DNA of 51,128 nucleotides, taken from Parendozoicomonas verongulae (GTDB lineage Bacteria; Pseudomonadota; Gammaproteobacteria; Pseudomonadales; Endozoicomonadaceae). Position numbers and translations under genes: made by a program. Where the stretch lies: the NCBI RefSeq assembly GCF_009711465.1, contig NZ_SMME01000857.1, positions 2,558 through 53,685 of the forward strand, written 5' to 3'. Below the pieces are notes generated by a model. It had not been told where the DNA came from. It did not search any database and was given only the letters and a program-made list of their open reading frames with translations. Of the stretch, positions 24,761 to 32,551 are shown piece after piece (within the stretch, counting starts at the first letter, position 1; each line of letters starts with the position of its first letter).

Positions 24761-24804
24761 ATTAAAAAGCCCCGGGCAGCATAAGCTGTTCGGGGCTTTT
24801 TAAT
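24761..24804. terminator. strong bidirectional terminator
   Basis: ATTAAAAAGCCCCG pairs perfectly with CGGGGCTTTTTAAT, and the loop has an inner CAGC-ATAA-GCTG stem. T runs on both strands allow it to end both the POT gene (plus) and the C39-like gene (minus). Confidence 0.9.
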
Positions 24805-24819
24805 GGGCACTGTCAAATA

Positions 24820-25419
24820 CTATTCTTTGAGTCTCTCAATCAGCAGACACTCCCGTTCCCGAAGGGTGCCTAAGCAGAATCGCTTGCGGTTGGAAAGAGT
24901 ATCCAGCCATTGTCGCCGAATACGAAGATTGGGCTGCTGCTCTTTGGCATCGGGCAAATATTCCACCTGCCCGGTTACAATACTGCGCTGCTTTCTTCGG
25001 CAGGGGTCAAAGCAGTAAAACCACTCACCATCCATGGACAGAGCCAGTACGTAGTGCCAAAGATTTTTTCCGGTATGCAAACGCACCAGTGCTGTGCCCT
25101 TGCGACTAAGACAGTCAGACAGCGGGCTCTTATCAATCACTGAAAAATGATCCCGCTCCAGATAGCTTGTAGTCAGGGAGAAGGCATCATCTCGATACTT
25201 TTGCAGCCAGTTGCCCAGCAATGCAACAGCCAGACCTGTTGTACCATGACCCAGCTCGCCCTGATTAGTCACAGTATCCAGGCAGTAAAGGTAGATTTTC
25301 TGAATCACCAGCGGAGGAATATCGTCTCTGTCGAACAGATATGCCAGTGCATTAATAAAAGAGATGGGGACACAATCGTAGGCGGATACCTGATAACTAA
25401 AAGGCGTATGCACAGCCAT
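24820..25419 (-). CDS. C39-like cysteine-peptidase-fold protein
   Basis: 199 residues. The N-terminus FSYQVSAYDCVPISFINALAYLF has the Gln and nucleophile Cys of papain-like C39 folds (Gln10, Cys16). ALVRLHTGKNLWHYVLALS supplies His122, and FYCFDPC supplies Asp138. So the whole Cys-His-Asp triad is present, but as a single domain without the ABC transporter that peptidase C39 usually carries. It has no signal peptide. It could be a peptidase, amidase or acyltransferase; the substrate is unknown. The start follows GGGAGGG. The first residues after the ATG are preceded by an inverted repeat (25438-25466). Confidence 0.7.
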   Translation of the reverse strand: MAVHTPFSYQVSAYDCVPISFINALAYLFDRDDIPPLVIQKIYLYCLDTVTNQGELGHGTTGLAVALLGNWLQKYRDDAFSLTTSYLERDHFSVIDKSPLSDCLSRKGTALVRLHTGKNLWHYVLALSMDGEWFYCFDPCRRKQRSIVTGQVEYLPDAKEQQPNLRIRRQWLDTLSNRKRFCLGTLRERECLLIERLKE

Positions 25420-25437
25420 CAGATCCCTCCCTGGATC

Positions 25438-25466
25438 GTATCAAAATAGACTTAATCTATTGATAC
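25438..25466. repeat. imperfect inverted repeat before the C39-like gene
   Basis: GTATCAA-AA-TAGA pairs with TCTA-TTGATAC across a five-base CTTAA loop, with a two-base bulge. It is 19 bp upstream of the start codon, where it could be an operator or a leader hairpin. It does not resemble a terminator for the upstream glutaredoxin gene because it lacks a U tract. Confidence 0.4.
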
Positions 25467-25517
25467 TAAGCTATGTCCAGAAGATTGGCGAACCCAGGGC
25501 ATGGCCGCCATGCAGGA

Positions 25518-25745
25518 TCAGGCAGCAGGAACAATACCCTTTTCTTTCAGGAAAGCATCCAGCTCGGTGTAACCACCAATGTACTCCTGACCGTGGAAAA
25601 TTTGTGGCAGAGTTTCTACTTTCTTACCAACAGTCTTTTCCAGATCAGCCTGGCTGATGCCTGCTTCGTGTTTGTTTTCGCACACTTCCTTGGCACGGGT
25701 GCAGAAACCACAACCAGAACGACCAAAAATGGTAATCCTTTTCAT
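25518..25745 (-). CDS. glutaredoxin, GrxA-like but shortened
   Basis: 75 residues from the ATG at 25745, which follows AGGG by seven bases; a longer frame would add 15 unlikely residues. FGRSGCGFCTRAKE holds the dithiol active site Cys-Gly-Phe-Cys, and VETLPQIFHGQEYIGGYTEL is the conserved TVP/cis-Pro and GG part. It reduces protein disulfides or ribonucleotide reductase with glutathione. Compared with E. coli GrxA about 14 residues are missing after the active-site helix, the stretch that forms strand beta-2, while the reading frame stays intact. A 15-base palindrome (25499-25513) lies just after the stop. The divergent neighbour is the C45-like gene, 69 bp away. Confidence 0.85.
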   Translation of the reverse strand: MKRITIFGRSGCGFCTRAKEVCENKHEAGISQADLEKTVGKKVETLPQIFHGQEYIGGYTELDAFLKEKGIVPAA

Positions 25746-25814
25746 TGGTAAACCCTGATGATAGAAATGAACCCAACCAGTTTGTACCACACTTTAAAAT
25801 CCCGCCATTGATCC

Positions 25815-26894
25815 ATGTCAGAAATCAGGATTAATACCATTAATGATGCTTCTGCTATGAACGACACCTTCCCCCTGATAGCCCTGTCTGGTTCTGCAGA
25901 AGAGCGGGGCGCCGCCCATGGTCATCAACTGGCTGACAGCATTGCCAGCACTATCGCTTTTTATGCCGGACTGCTGAAAATGAGCGAAACCGATGTGCAG
26001 GAAACCGGCCGCTATTTTCAAGATCAGATTGCCCGGTTCCATCCGGAATATTGCGATGAAATCAATGCCCTTGCCGACGCTGCTCACCAGCCGCCAGAGT
26101 GGATTTATGTGCTGAATGCCCGCTCTGAGCTTATCAGCCAGCAAATGGAGTGCAGTTCAATTACCTTTCGGGATAGCGGACTGATTGGGCAGAACTGGGA
26201 TTTCAGCAAGCCTTTACTGGATCTGGTCGCTTTACTGCATATCACGATTAACAGCGAACTGCAGATTCTCACCGTGACAGAGCCGGGTATTATCGGAAAA
26301 ATTGGCCTGAACAGCTGTGGCCTCGGTTTATGTATGAATCTGCTGCGCCTCAAGCGCCGCTGCGAAGGCGTTCCTCTCCATATTGTGATGCGCGCCCTTC
26401 TGGAGGCCAGTACACTGGATCAGGCTCAGAGTATCGCCCGCTCAGCCCCCGGATCACGCCTTGGCTGTCTGGTAATGGCCAACCAGACTGGCAAGGAATT
26501 CACCATTGAGTATGCGGGGAAAAACCACTGGCTGCTTTCTCCGCCGGGCCGTATCAGCCTGCATACCAATCATTATCTTGGCAGGCGCATGACCCCGGAG
26601 GGGGGGGCTTTTGCCGGCACCCATGAACGTCTGAAAACGCTGGCGGAGCTGACAACAATCCTGCGCCAGCAAAATGTGAATACCATGCAGAGGCTACTCT
26701 CCGACCGTTCACACTCTACATGGCCTGTGCTACAGAACTGGCATACATCCCTGATTCCCGGATACGGCGATACCGGCACCATTGCCACTGTGATTATGGA
26801 GCTTCCCCAGCGAATACTTCATATTCGAAAAGGGAACGCCCCCGACGGGGCATTCCTGAGCTACCCTGTTCAACGCCCTGAGCAGCCAACCTGA
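25815..26894 (+). CDS. C45 / acyl-CoA:6-APA acyltransferase-like Ntn hydrolase
   Basis: 359 residues. ERGAAHGHQLA near 30 is the family's N-terminal 'RG..hG..l' signature, and MECSSITF places the candidate self-cleaving nucleophile at Cys113, followed by LIGQNWDF (Asp129). IGLNSCGLGLCMNLL is the third conserved block. In this superfamily the proenzyme cuts itself before the Cys, which then hydrolyses or transfers acyl groups on amides such as N-acyl amino acids or penicillins. It has no signal peptide. The GMC/aldehyde-dehydrogenase genes follow 73 bp downstream on the same strand, so it may belong to the same pathway. The start has no clear Shine-Dalgarno sequence; Met15 is an alternative. 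Confidence 0.78.
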   Translation: MSEIRINTINDASAMNDTFPLIALSGSAEERGAAHGHQLADSIASTIAFYAGLLKMSETDVQETGRYFQDQIARFHPEYCDEINALADAAHQPPEWIYVLNARSELISQQMECSSITFRDSGLIGQNWDFSKPLLDLVALLHITINSELQILTVTEPGIIGKIGLNSCGLGLCMNLLRLKRRCEGVPLHIVMRALLEASTLDQAQSIARSAPGSRLGCLVMANQTGKEFTIEYAGKNHWLLSPPGRISLHTNHYLGRRMTPEGGAFAGTHERLKTLAELTTILRQQNVNTMQRLLSDRSHSTWPVLQNWHTSLIPGYGDTGTIATVIMELPQRILHIRKGNAPDGAFLSYPVQRPEQPT

Positions 26895-26967
26895 GTTTTC
26901 TGTATACACCATCGGTTAGCCTGAGGGCACTTGGATCCTTTTAGGTCTGGCGTACTCATAAACTGAT

Positions 26968-28422
26968 ATGACATCAAAAAAACAGGTCTACGATTTTATC
27001 ATCATCGGAACAGGTGCATCCGGAAGCGTACTGGCGCATTACCTCAGCAGTGCAGGAGCGGATGTCTGCCTGCTTGAGGCTGGCAAGCATTACCAGGCCC
27101 ACGAGTTCCCATCTGATGAACTCCATGCCAATACCCAGCTTATGTGGAATGGCGGTATGGACCCCAGCAAAGATGCCCGCACGGTTTTCCTGCGGGCCAG
27201 GGTAGCCGGTGGCGGAACCATCATTAATAACTGCCTGCTGGATCGGTTTGATGATATCGCTCTCGATGATTTCCGCACGAAGTCCGGTGCTGCGTTCTAT
27301 AACCGAGCCACAATGGACACCCACTACAGTGAAGTCGAAAGCCACCTGAATCTGGAATATATTTCAGAATCTGACTGGAATGGCAACGCCAGACTGTATG
27401 CCGAAGGCTTCGATAAGCTGGGCTTACAGAGAGCCCCACTGCGCCGAGGCCAAAACAACTGCAACAATGCCAACAATGACTGTGTCGTATGCTTAGGCGG
27501 CTGCCCCCGTGAATCCAAGCAGAGTATGGCAGTCTCCTTTCTACCATCCGCCCTTGCCAGGGGGGCACAGCTGAAAGAACAGTTCCATGTTCAACAGATC
27601 ATCCACGGCCCACAGCAGGTTGCCGTTTACGGCTCCCATAAAGGCCACCAGCAGGTGCTTTATAGCCGCAAGTGCATTCTTGCGGCAGGGAGCCTTGGCT
27701 CCACAGAGCTACTGTTAAAGTCTGGTTTTGGTGTAGAGCTTCCCGCACTTGGACAAGGCTTCCACTGCCACCCGCAGTTTATGACTATTGCCTTAATGGA
27801 TGAGATCGTGGACGCCCATAAAGGAGCATTTCAGGCTCTGAAATCCGATGACATACGCTTCCGCAAACAGGGCTTCAAACTGGAGAACGTGTTTGCAGGC
27901 CCTGCCGCTATCGCCATGCTGAAAACCGGCTTTGGCCTCGAGCATCAGGATTTTATGGCAGAGTATCGGAAAATGGCCTGCATTGAGGTAGCGATAAGGG
28001 ATGAGATTCCAGGCACGATACAACTCAACAACCAGGGTCGTTTGGTGCTGGATAAGCCCTTATCCGATATCGACCACCAGCGAGCCGAGGCGGGCAAACA
28101 GCAGATTCGGGATATCTTTGCAGCGGTGAGAGCCAGAAGCATTATGGAATCGCCGCTGTGTATCGCTCTTCACCTTATGGGAGGCTGTAATATCGGGCAA
28201 AAGGCGGCTGACTCTGTTGTGAATGATGGCTTTGAGGTGCATGGTTTCAAAAACCTGGTTATAGCCGATGGCTCCATTTACCCCATGGCACCGGGTATTA
28301 ACCCATCCCTGACTATCATGGCCCAAAGCCATAGGGCGAGCCAGGTGCTGCTTGCAGAGTGCGGGTACACTGATACCTCGAATCAGCCCGAATACTCTCT
28401 CCACAAGGTGGTGAGTCTGTGA
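26968..28422 (+). CDS. GMC-family FAD-dependent alcohol oxidoreductase
   Basis: 484 residues. The N-terminus has the dinucleotide fold IIIGTGASGSVLAHYL (11-26) with LLEAG (35-39), and VAGGGTIINNC (79-89) binds FAD. The C-terminal ADGSIYPMAPGINPSLTIMA and HLMGGC supply the catalytic His region of GMC enzymes. Cys165, Cys172, Cys175 and Cys179 (ending CVVCLGGCPRESKQS) form the cysteine motif typical of bacterial long-chain alcohol oxidase/glucose dehydrogenase-type members, where it can bind an Fe-S cluster. It probably oxidises a primary alcohol to an aldehyde, which the aldehyde dehydrogenase at 28866 could take further. No signal peptide. Four bases overlap the next gene. Confidence 0.88.
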   Translation: MTSKKQVYDFIIIGTGASGSVLAHYLSSAGADVCLLEAGKHYQAHEFPSDELHANTQLMWNGGMDPSKDARTVFLRARVAGGGTIINNCLLDRFDDIALDDFRTKSGAAFYNRATMDTHYSEVESHLNLEYISESDWNGNARLYAEGFDKLGLQRAPLRRGQNNCNNANNDCVVCLGGCPRESKQSMAVSFLPSALARGAQLKEQFHVQQIIHGPQQVAVYGSHKGHQQVLYSRKCILAAGSLGSTELLLKSGFGVELPALGQGFHCHPQFMTIALMDEIVDAHKGAFQALKSDDIRFRKQGFKLENVFAGPAAIAMLKTGFGLEHQDFMAEYRKMACIEVAIRDEIPGTIQLNNQGRLVLDKPLSDIDHQRAEAGKQQIRDIFAAVRARSIMESPLCIALHLMGGCNIGQKAADSVVNDGFEVHGFKNLVIADGSIYPMAPGINPSLTIMAQSHRASQVLLAECGYTDTSNQPEYSLHKVVSL

Positions 28423-28862
28423 ACGCAACATCCCGCTACCTGAACCAGCGCCAGCTTTGCACAATCAATCGCATAGGTAACCTCTTCGTTCCTGCAGGAA
28501 ATAACTTTCCTTCTTTCTCGGAGTCTGGCTGTCTGTACAATATTGATGATGTTTTAGCGCTAACTCCTGAATGGGATCGCCAATCCCTCAAACGTGTTCT
28601 TTCCATACTGAGCATCTGCCCGAATGCTGCTCTGAGCTGGCTCCTCAAGACATTGCAGTCTGCTGACTCCATGCCCACCTGGAGCGATGTATTGACTTCA
28701 CAGCTTCGCCTTTTGCTCTTTGGCCTGAGAGGCATGATCTTTACCCTTTACTATTCCGGTCAGGGGAATCCTTATCAACCAAACCGTGTTTACGAGGCGA
28801 TGGATTACCACGTGTCCTGCACACCCGACAACCCCGTTAATAAAGAAGAACAGGGAGTCTGA
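28419..28862 (+). CDS. small subunit/chaperone-like protein of the GMC oxidoreductase
   Basis: 147 residues from a GTG that overlaps the GMC stop (GTGA), so the two are translationally coupled. The sequence LCTINRIGNLFVPAG followed by helices and WDRQSLKRVLSILS resembles the gluconate 2-dehydrogenase subunit 3 / FAD-dependent dehydrogenase gamma subunit family. The ending LRGMIFTLYYSG fits too. Such subunits help export or assemble the flavin subunit. Unlike many relatives it has no Tat signal. The family call rests on context and length more than strong motifs. It is followed 3 bp later by the aldehyde dehydrogenase gene. Confidence 0.6.
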   Translation: MNATSRYLNQRQLCTINRIGNLFVPAGNNFPSFSESGCLYNIDDVLALTPEWDRQSLKRVLSILSICPNAALSWLLKTLQSADSMPTWSDVLTSQLRLLLFGLRGMIFTLYYSGQGNPYQPNRVYEAMDYHVSCTPDNPVNKEEQGV

Positions 28863-28865
28863 CCC

Positions 28866-30410
28866 GTGAGTGAAAATATTGTTGTAAAATCGGCTGTCAC
28901 CGGACAGCCCATTTACCGGTTACAGGAAGCCGGTCAGGATGGGGTACACCGCTTTTTTGATAAAGCTCGCACTATGGCCGAAGAGCTGCGACAAGTGCCC
29001 CTCCAGCAACGGCAACACGCTGTTGAGCAGGTAATGGATTACATTCGGGATAATAAGGAATATATAGTCGACCGTATTTGTGAAGAAACCGGTAAAACCC
29101 GCACTGATGCACTTGTCTCAGAAGTGCTTGGCGTGTTGGATAATCTAAAATGGAACATTCATAACGCCCCCAGGATACTGAAAGATGAAAAAGTATCTAC
29201 GCCCATCACTCTGCTGGGTACAAAATCTCGCATCTACCACGAGCCTTATGGCGTTATTCTGAAAATTGCTCCGTGGAACTATCCCTTCCATATAGCTATG
29301 ACATTTTCCCTCGGTGCCTTTCTGGCTGGTAATGCTGTCATTCTCAAACCCTCCGAACTCACACCTTTGCAGGGATTACTGGAAGAGGTATTCAGTGCCT
29401 CACCACTGATCAAGCGTGCTGTGCAGCTTGCCTACGGTACGGGTATCACTGCTCAACAACTGATCACTGCAAGGCCCGACAAAATTTTCTTTACTGGCTC
29501 TTCCCGCACAGGCAAACGCATTCTCAAGCAGGTATCTGATCTGTTGATTCCAGCTGAGATGGAGTTAGGCGGCAAAGACCAGATGATCGTCTTTGAGGAC
29601 GTCAACCTGAAGCGCACTGTGGCCGGCGCACTCTGGGGCGCATTGACTAATGCCGGACAGTCCTGCACCTCAGTAGAGCGGCTCTACATTCATGACTCGA
29701 TTTATGATGAGTTCGTTAAACAACTCGTTATGGAGACCGAAAAACTGGTGGTGAATACCGGCGACCGGGGAGACTCTGACATTGGCGCCATCACAACAGA
29801 TTTCCAGTTGGATATTATTGAGCAGCATGTGGAAGATGCCCGCAGCAAAGGGGCGAAGATTCTCACCGGTGGTCACCGTCTGGGGGATAATTTTTATCTG
29901 CCTACAGTGATTACAGATATTACACCCGATATGACATTGCACACCGAAGAAACCTTTGGGCCGTTGATTCCCGTTTACCGCTTCAGCAGTGAGAACGAGG
30001 TGATTCGGGAAACGAATCGTTTCTGTTACGGATTAACCGCCAGCATCTGGAGTAAAGACCTGAAGCGAGCGGAACGAGTGGCAAGAGCATTGGAGGCGGG
30101 GGCTGTCAGTATCAATAATGTTATGCTCACAGAAGGGAATCCGGCTTTGCCTTTTGGGGGGGTGAAAGAGAGCGGCTTTGGCCGAGCCAAAGGGGCAGAG
30201 GGTCTGCTTGGATTTACCCGCTCAAAATCGATTTTGATTGATAAACAGAGCAATACTATCGAGCCGAACTGGTACCCCTGCACCATGAAGAAATACCGGA
30301 AATTTAGCCAGCTGATTGAGGTGTTGTTTACCAAAAATCCAGCCAGGCTGTTAAAGCTGGCGTTAACCGGTATGAAGCTCGAGTCAGAGGCTAAAAAAGC
30401 CAGAGGCTGA
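28866..30410 (+). CDS. aldehyde dehydrogenase, class-3-like with C-terminal tail
   Basis: 514 residues from GTG (28866), 3 bp after the preceding gene. NAD(P)-binding and catalytic residues are intact: Asn138 in PWNYP, FFTGSSRTGKRI (209-219), Glu233 in EMELGGKD and the nucleophile Cys267 in NAGQSCTSVERL. ALPFGGVKESGFGRAKG is the conserved C-terminal loop. A tail of about 70 residues (SQLIEVLFTKNPARLLKLALTG part) could be an amphipathic membrane-binding helix, as in fatty aldehyde dehydrogenases. With the GMC oxidoreductase it could turn fatty alcohols into acids. Its last 27 bp overlap the convergent gene ending at 30384. Confidence 0.92.
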   Translation: MSENIVVKSAVTGQPIYRLQEAGQDGVHRFFDKARTMAEELRQVPLQQRQHAVEQVMDYIRDNKEYIVDRICEETGKTRTDALVSEVLGVLDNLKWNIHNAPRILKDEKVSTPITLLGTKSRIYHEPYGVILKIAPWNYPFHIAMTFSLGAFLAGNAVILKPSELTPLQGLLEEVFSASPLIKRAVQLAYGTGITAQQLITARPDKIFFTGSSRTGKRILKQVSDLLIPAEMELGGKDQMIVFEDVNLKRTVAGALWGALTNAGQSCTSVERLYIHDSIYDEFVKQLVMETEKLVVNTGDRGDSDIGAITTDFQLDIIEQHVEDARSKGAKILTGGHRLGDNFYLPTVITDITPDMTLHTEETFGPLIPVYRFSSENEVIRETNRFCYGLTASIWSKDLKRAERVARALEAGAVSINNVMLTEGNPALPFGGVKESGFGRAKGAEGLLGFTRSKSILIDKQSNTIEPNWYPCTMKKYRKFSQLIEVLFTKNPARLLKLALTGMKLESEAKKARG

Positions 30411-31166
30411 GCTGGGGTAATGGTGCTCCACTGAGGCCTCTGCAACAAATCCGTATTTGTACATTTCCTGCTGATCAGCATTCCGTTGCAACAGAATATT
30501 TTTGCATTCTGCTGCACGGGGCTTCATAAAACCATCCGCCAGATACGTTTTATAAAAGGCTTTTTCTGGAGGAAGGGGGCCACAATAATTTTCCTGCCGG
30601 GTAAGGTCTTCATATTTGTCGTAAGCCTCTTTAAAGCCTTTCAACAATCTGTTTTCCGGGCTCCTGCACAAATACCGACAGGATGATACGCACCACCACA
30701 GGGTTCCCACAACAGAGAGAGTCACAAGCCCCAATCCCCCTCCTGCAGCCATACCTGCACTGGATGCAGCGGCTCCCGCCATCACATTAGGCAGCATCGT
30801 TTGCAGCGATAATCCATTCGTCAGCAGGCTCATGGAAATAACAGCACCACCTGCGAGAACAGCCGCCCCTCCTATCCCTGAAATAAACAGTGCACGAGTA
30901 TTGCACGCCCTCTGAATACGATTAATAAGAGTGTGACAACAGACAAGAGCACAGGACCGACAACGACTTTTGCGGGTCATTGGATTCCCCTCCCGTGAAT
31001 AGCCCAGTTCACACTGAGCCGGAGTCACGTCCACCGATTTATCAAGAAAGTGCACATACTCGCTATTATGTTTGTCAAACTCTGGTGACACGGCTCCCAT
31101 ATATTGCATTTCCTGACAAGAGCTTGTCGGGGTTATTGCTGCTACACAACTCGGCGTTTCCATCAT
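30384..31166 (-). CDS. Cys-rich membrane protein of unknown function
   Basis: 260 residues. The N-terminal 90 residues are polar, with an unusual Cys cluster CRSCALVCCHTL near 68-79. Two Gly/Ala-rich membrane helices follow (about 92-117 and 128-155: ALFISGIGGAAVLAGGAVIS and AAGGGLGLVTLSVVGTLWW), then a polar C-terminal domain (SPENRLLKGFKEAYDKYEDL onward). There is no signal peptide, but the helices could insert. I do not recognise a family. The phospholipase-like gene precedes it by 17 bp on the same strand, so the two are probably co-transcribed. Its 3' end overlaps the aldehyde dehydrogenase gene. Confidence 0.6.
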   Translation of the reverse strand: MMETPSCVAAITPTSSCQEMQYMGAVSPEFDKHNSEYVHFLDKSVDVTPAQCELGYSREGNPMTRKSRCRSCALVCCHTLINRIQRACNTRALFISGIGGAAVLAGGAVISMSLLTNGLSLQTMLPNVMAGAAASSAGMAAGGGLGLVTLSVVGTLWWCVSSCRYLCRSPENRLLKGFKEAYDKYEDLTRQENYCGPLPPEKAFYKTYLADGFMKPRAAECKNILLQRNADQQEMYKYGFVAEASVEHHYPSSASGFFSL

Positions 31167-31183
31167 TATTTTCCTCTCGTTCT

Positions 31184-32341
31184 TTATTGAAGTTTGGCTT
31201 TCGCTGTAACCGTCCAGCTAAGTTCGCTCTGCAACACGGCTTGCCCCCAATAATCCCTTATCCCCGGCGAAATGATGATTTTGTATTGGTGGCCCGGCGT
31301 CAGTGGCATGTCCGGGACAAAGCTGATCAGGTAGCCATTACGACGCCGGATGAGAAGAGACACTAAACCTCCCGTTGTCAGATCAATGGCATCGTACTCC
31401 CCGATAAAACTTTCGTTATCTATTGGGCGATCGGAAAGAAAGTGGAACTCACTCCAGGGGTCATCCTCGTCAACTGCGATCTCCCCCCCATCGCTCGGGA
31501 ATATTGTGGGCTCTGCGGGCCTGTTGATTTGATGCAGACGATCCCAATAGAAGTTCCACAGTTTTGCTAAAGCCGCAGAGGTAAACTCCACCCCACCGGG
31601 TGCAGTTTCATAATTATTTCGTAGCCACGGATACAGTTCACTGTCCTGAAGGTCTGACCAGTAGTTGGTTATCACCCTTTTCAGCACGGCTCCCGCCAGA
31701 ATGTTCTGCTCCCCTACAGCCAGGTGCTGATATGTCACATCGGTGTTCCCCATACCCTGGAAAACCTTATACAGGTCATCAAGGGGAGAAACACCGATCG
31801 GTATCAGATCAACCAGATACATATGATCATGCAACAGATATTTATCGATAAGGGTGTCCCGGCCGGTGAGAAAGGTATTGCTCTGGATAGCTGTATCTTT
31901 GTACTTTCTCGAGCGTCTGTCCATCAAGGTGTCGTAGGACTCATCTTCAAAACCATGGGCAATCATGCCCATCATATGGGCAATAAGAGGCTCGCAGAGC
32001 TCTGAGTCGAGCTGCCCCTGACACAGCTCTTGCACATACTGAAAATAAGCCACATGAAAATCGGGCCAGTGGGAAATCTCCGAGTAGTAGAAACCATTAA
32101 CATACCCTCCATCGGGTAAGGCAGCACCCGCTCTCAGGTCATGGGGCCTGTCCTTCAGCAGTTTTTTCAGGTTTTCATCGCTTACCTGATCAACGGCCTT
32201 ACTGGTCGTAAAAATATGAAACGTATAACCGGCGGCCTCTCCTGTGATGGGCAGCCCCCCTGCCACTGTACAAACCACCCATACCAGCAATAGCCGAAAG
32301 AGGCTTTGGGTGAAACCTTTTTTGTAGAAACCGCTCAACAA
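31184..32341 (-). CDS. secreted zinc-dependent phospholipase C-like protein with C-terminal Ig-like domain
   Basis: 385 residues. Residues 1-37 look like a signal peptide (LLLVWVVCTVAGG core, cleavage near GEAAG). ISHWPDFHVAYFQYVQEL and AHMMGMIAHGFEDESYDTLMD (about 120-145) are the His/Asp-rich pattern of the Zn_dep_PLPC / S1-P1-like zinc hydrolase fold, where His and Asp residues bind three zinc ions. The last 100 residues, with PLTPGHQYKIIISPGIRDYWG, resemble a bacterial Ig-like (Big_5) domain that may bind surfaces. The protein probably hydrolyses phospholipids or phosphoesters outside the cytoplasm. The zinc-enzyme call is from motif pattern only. It is co-oriented with the downstream Cys-rich membrane protein. 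Confidence 0.6.
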   Translation of the reverse strand: MLSGFYKKGFTQSLFRLLLVWVVCTVAGGLPITGEAAGYTFHIFTTSKAVDQVSDENLKKLLKDRPHDLRAGAALPDGGYVNGFYYSEISHWPDFHVAYFQYVQELCQGQLDSELCEPLIAHMMGMIAHGFEDESYDTLMDRRSRKYKDTAIQSNTFLTGRDTLIDKYLLHDHMYLVDLIPIGVSPLDDLYKVFQGMGNTDVTYQHLAVGEQNILAGAVLKRVITNYWSDLQDSELYPWLRNNYETAPGGVEFTSAALAKLWNFYWDRLHQINRPAEPTIFPSDGGEIAVDEDDPWSEFHFLSDRPIDNESFIGEYDAIDLTTGGLVSLLIRRRNGYLISFVPDMPLTPGHQYKIIISPGIRDYWGQAVLQSELSWTVTAKAKLQ

Positions 32342-32479
32342 GACACCTCCTCCCTCTGTTTTTGTTACGTGAGGGCGTATAGAGCGCCTACAGAAAGAAC
32401 AAGTTCACTACTTCTGACCAGGTTGTCACCATTTCTCTTTGGAAAGCGCCGGTGATACCTTTGTTTTTCCAAGGAAACA

Positions 32480-32551
32480 ATGGCATTATCCAGCCCAATC
32501 TATTCATTATGCTGGTCACGGAATCTGCTATGCCTCTGCAGAAAAGCCTGA
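32480..32551 (+). CDS. possible upstream ORF overlapping the ynjB start
   Basis: A 23-codon frame beginning ATG GCA TTA at 32480, preceded by AAGGAAACA, a better ribosome-binding sequence than that of ynjB. It ends with TGA at 32549-32551, 20 bp after the ynjB ATG (32530) in another frame. It is low in conserved-looking content (MALSSPIYSLCWSRNLL), so any role would be in translational control of ynjB. Confidence 0.2.
   Translation: MALSSPIYSLCWSRNLLCLCRKA

Noticed and set aside
25499..25513. Palindrome GCATGGC-C-GCCATGC as terminator of the glutaredoxin gene
   Set aside because: The one-base centre cannot form a normal hairpin loop with the full stem, and no T run follows; it is more likely a chance palindrome.
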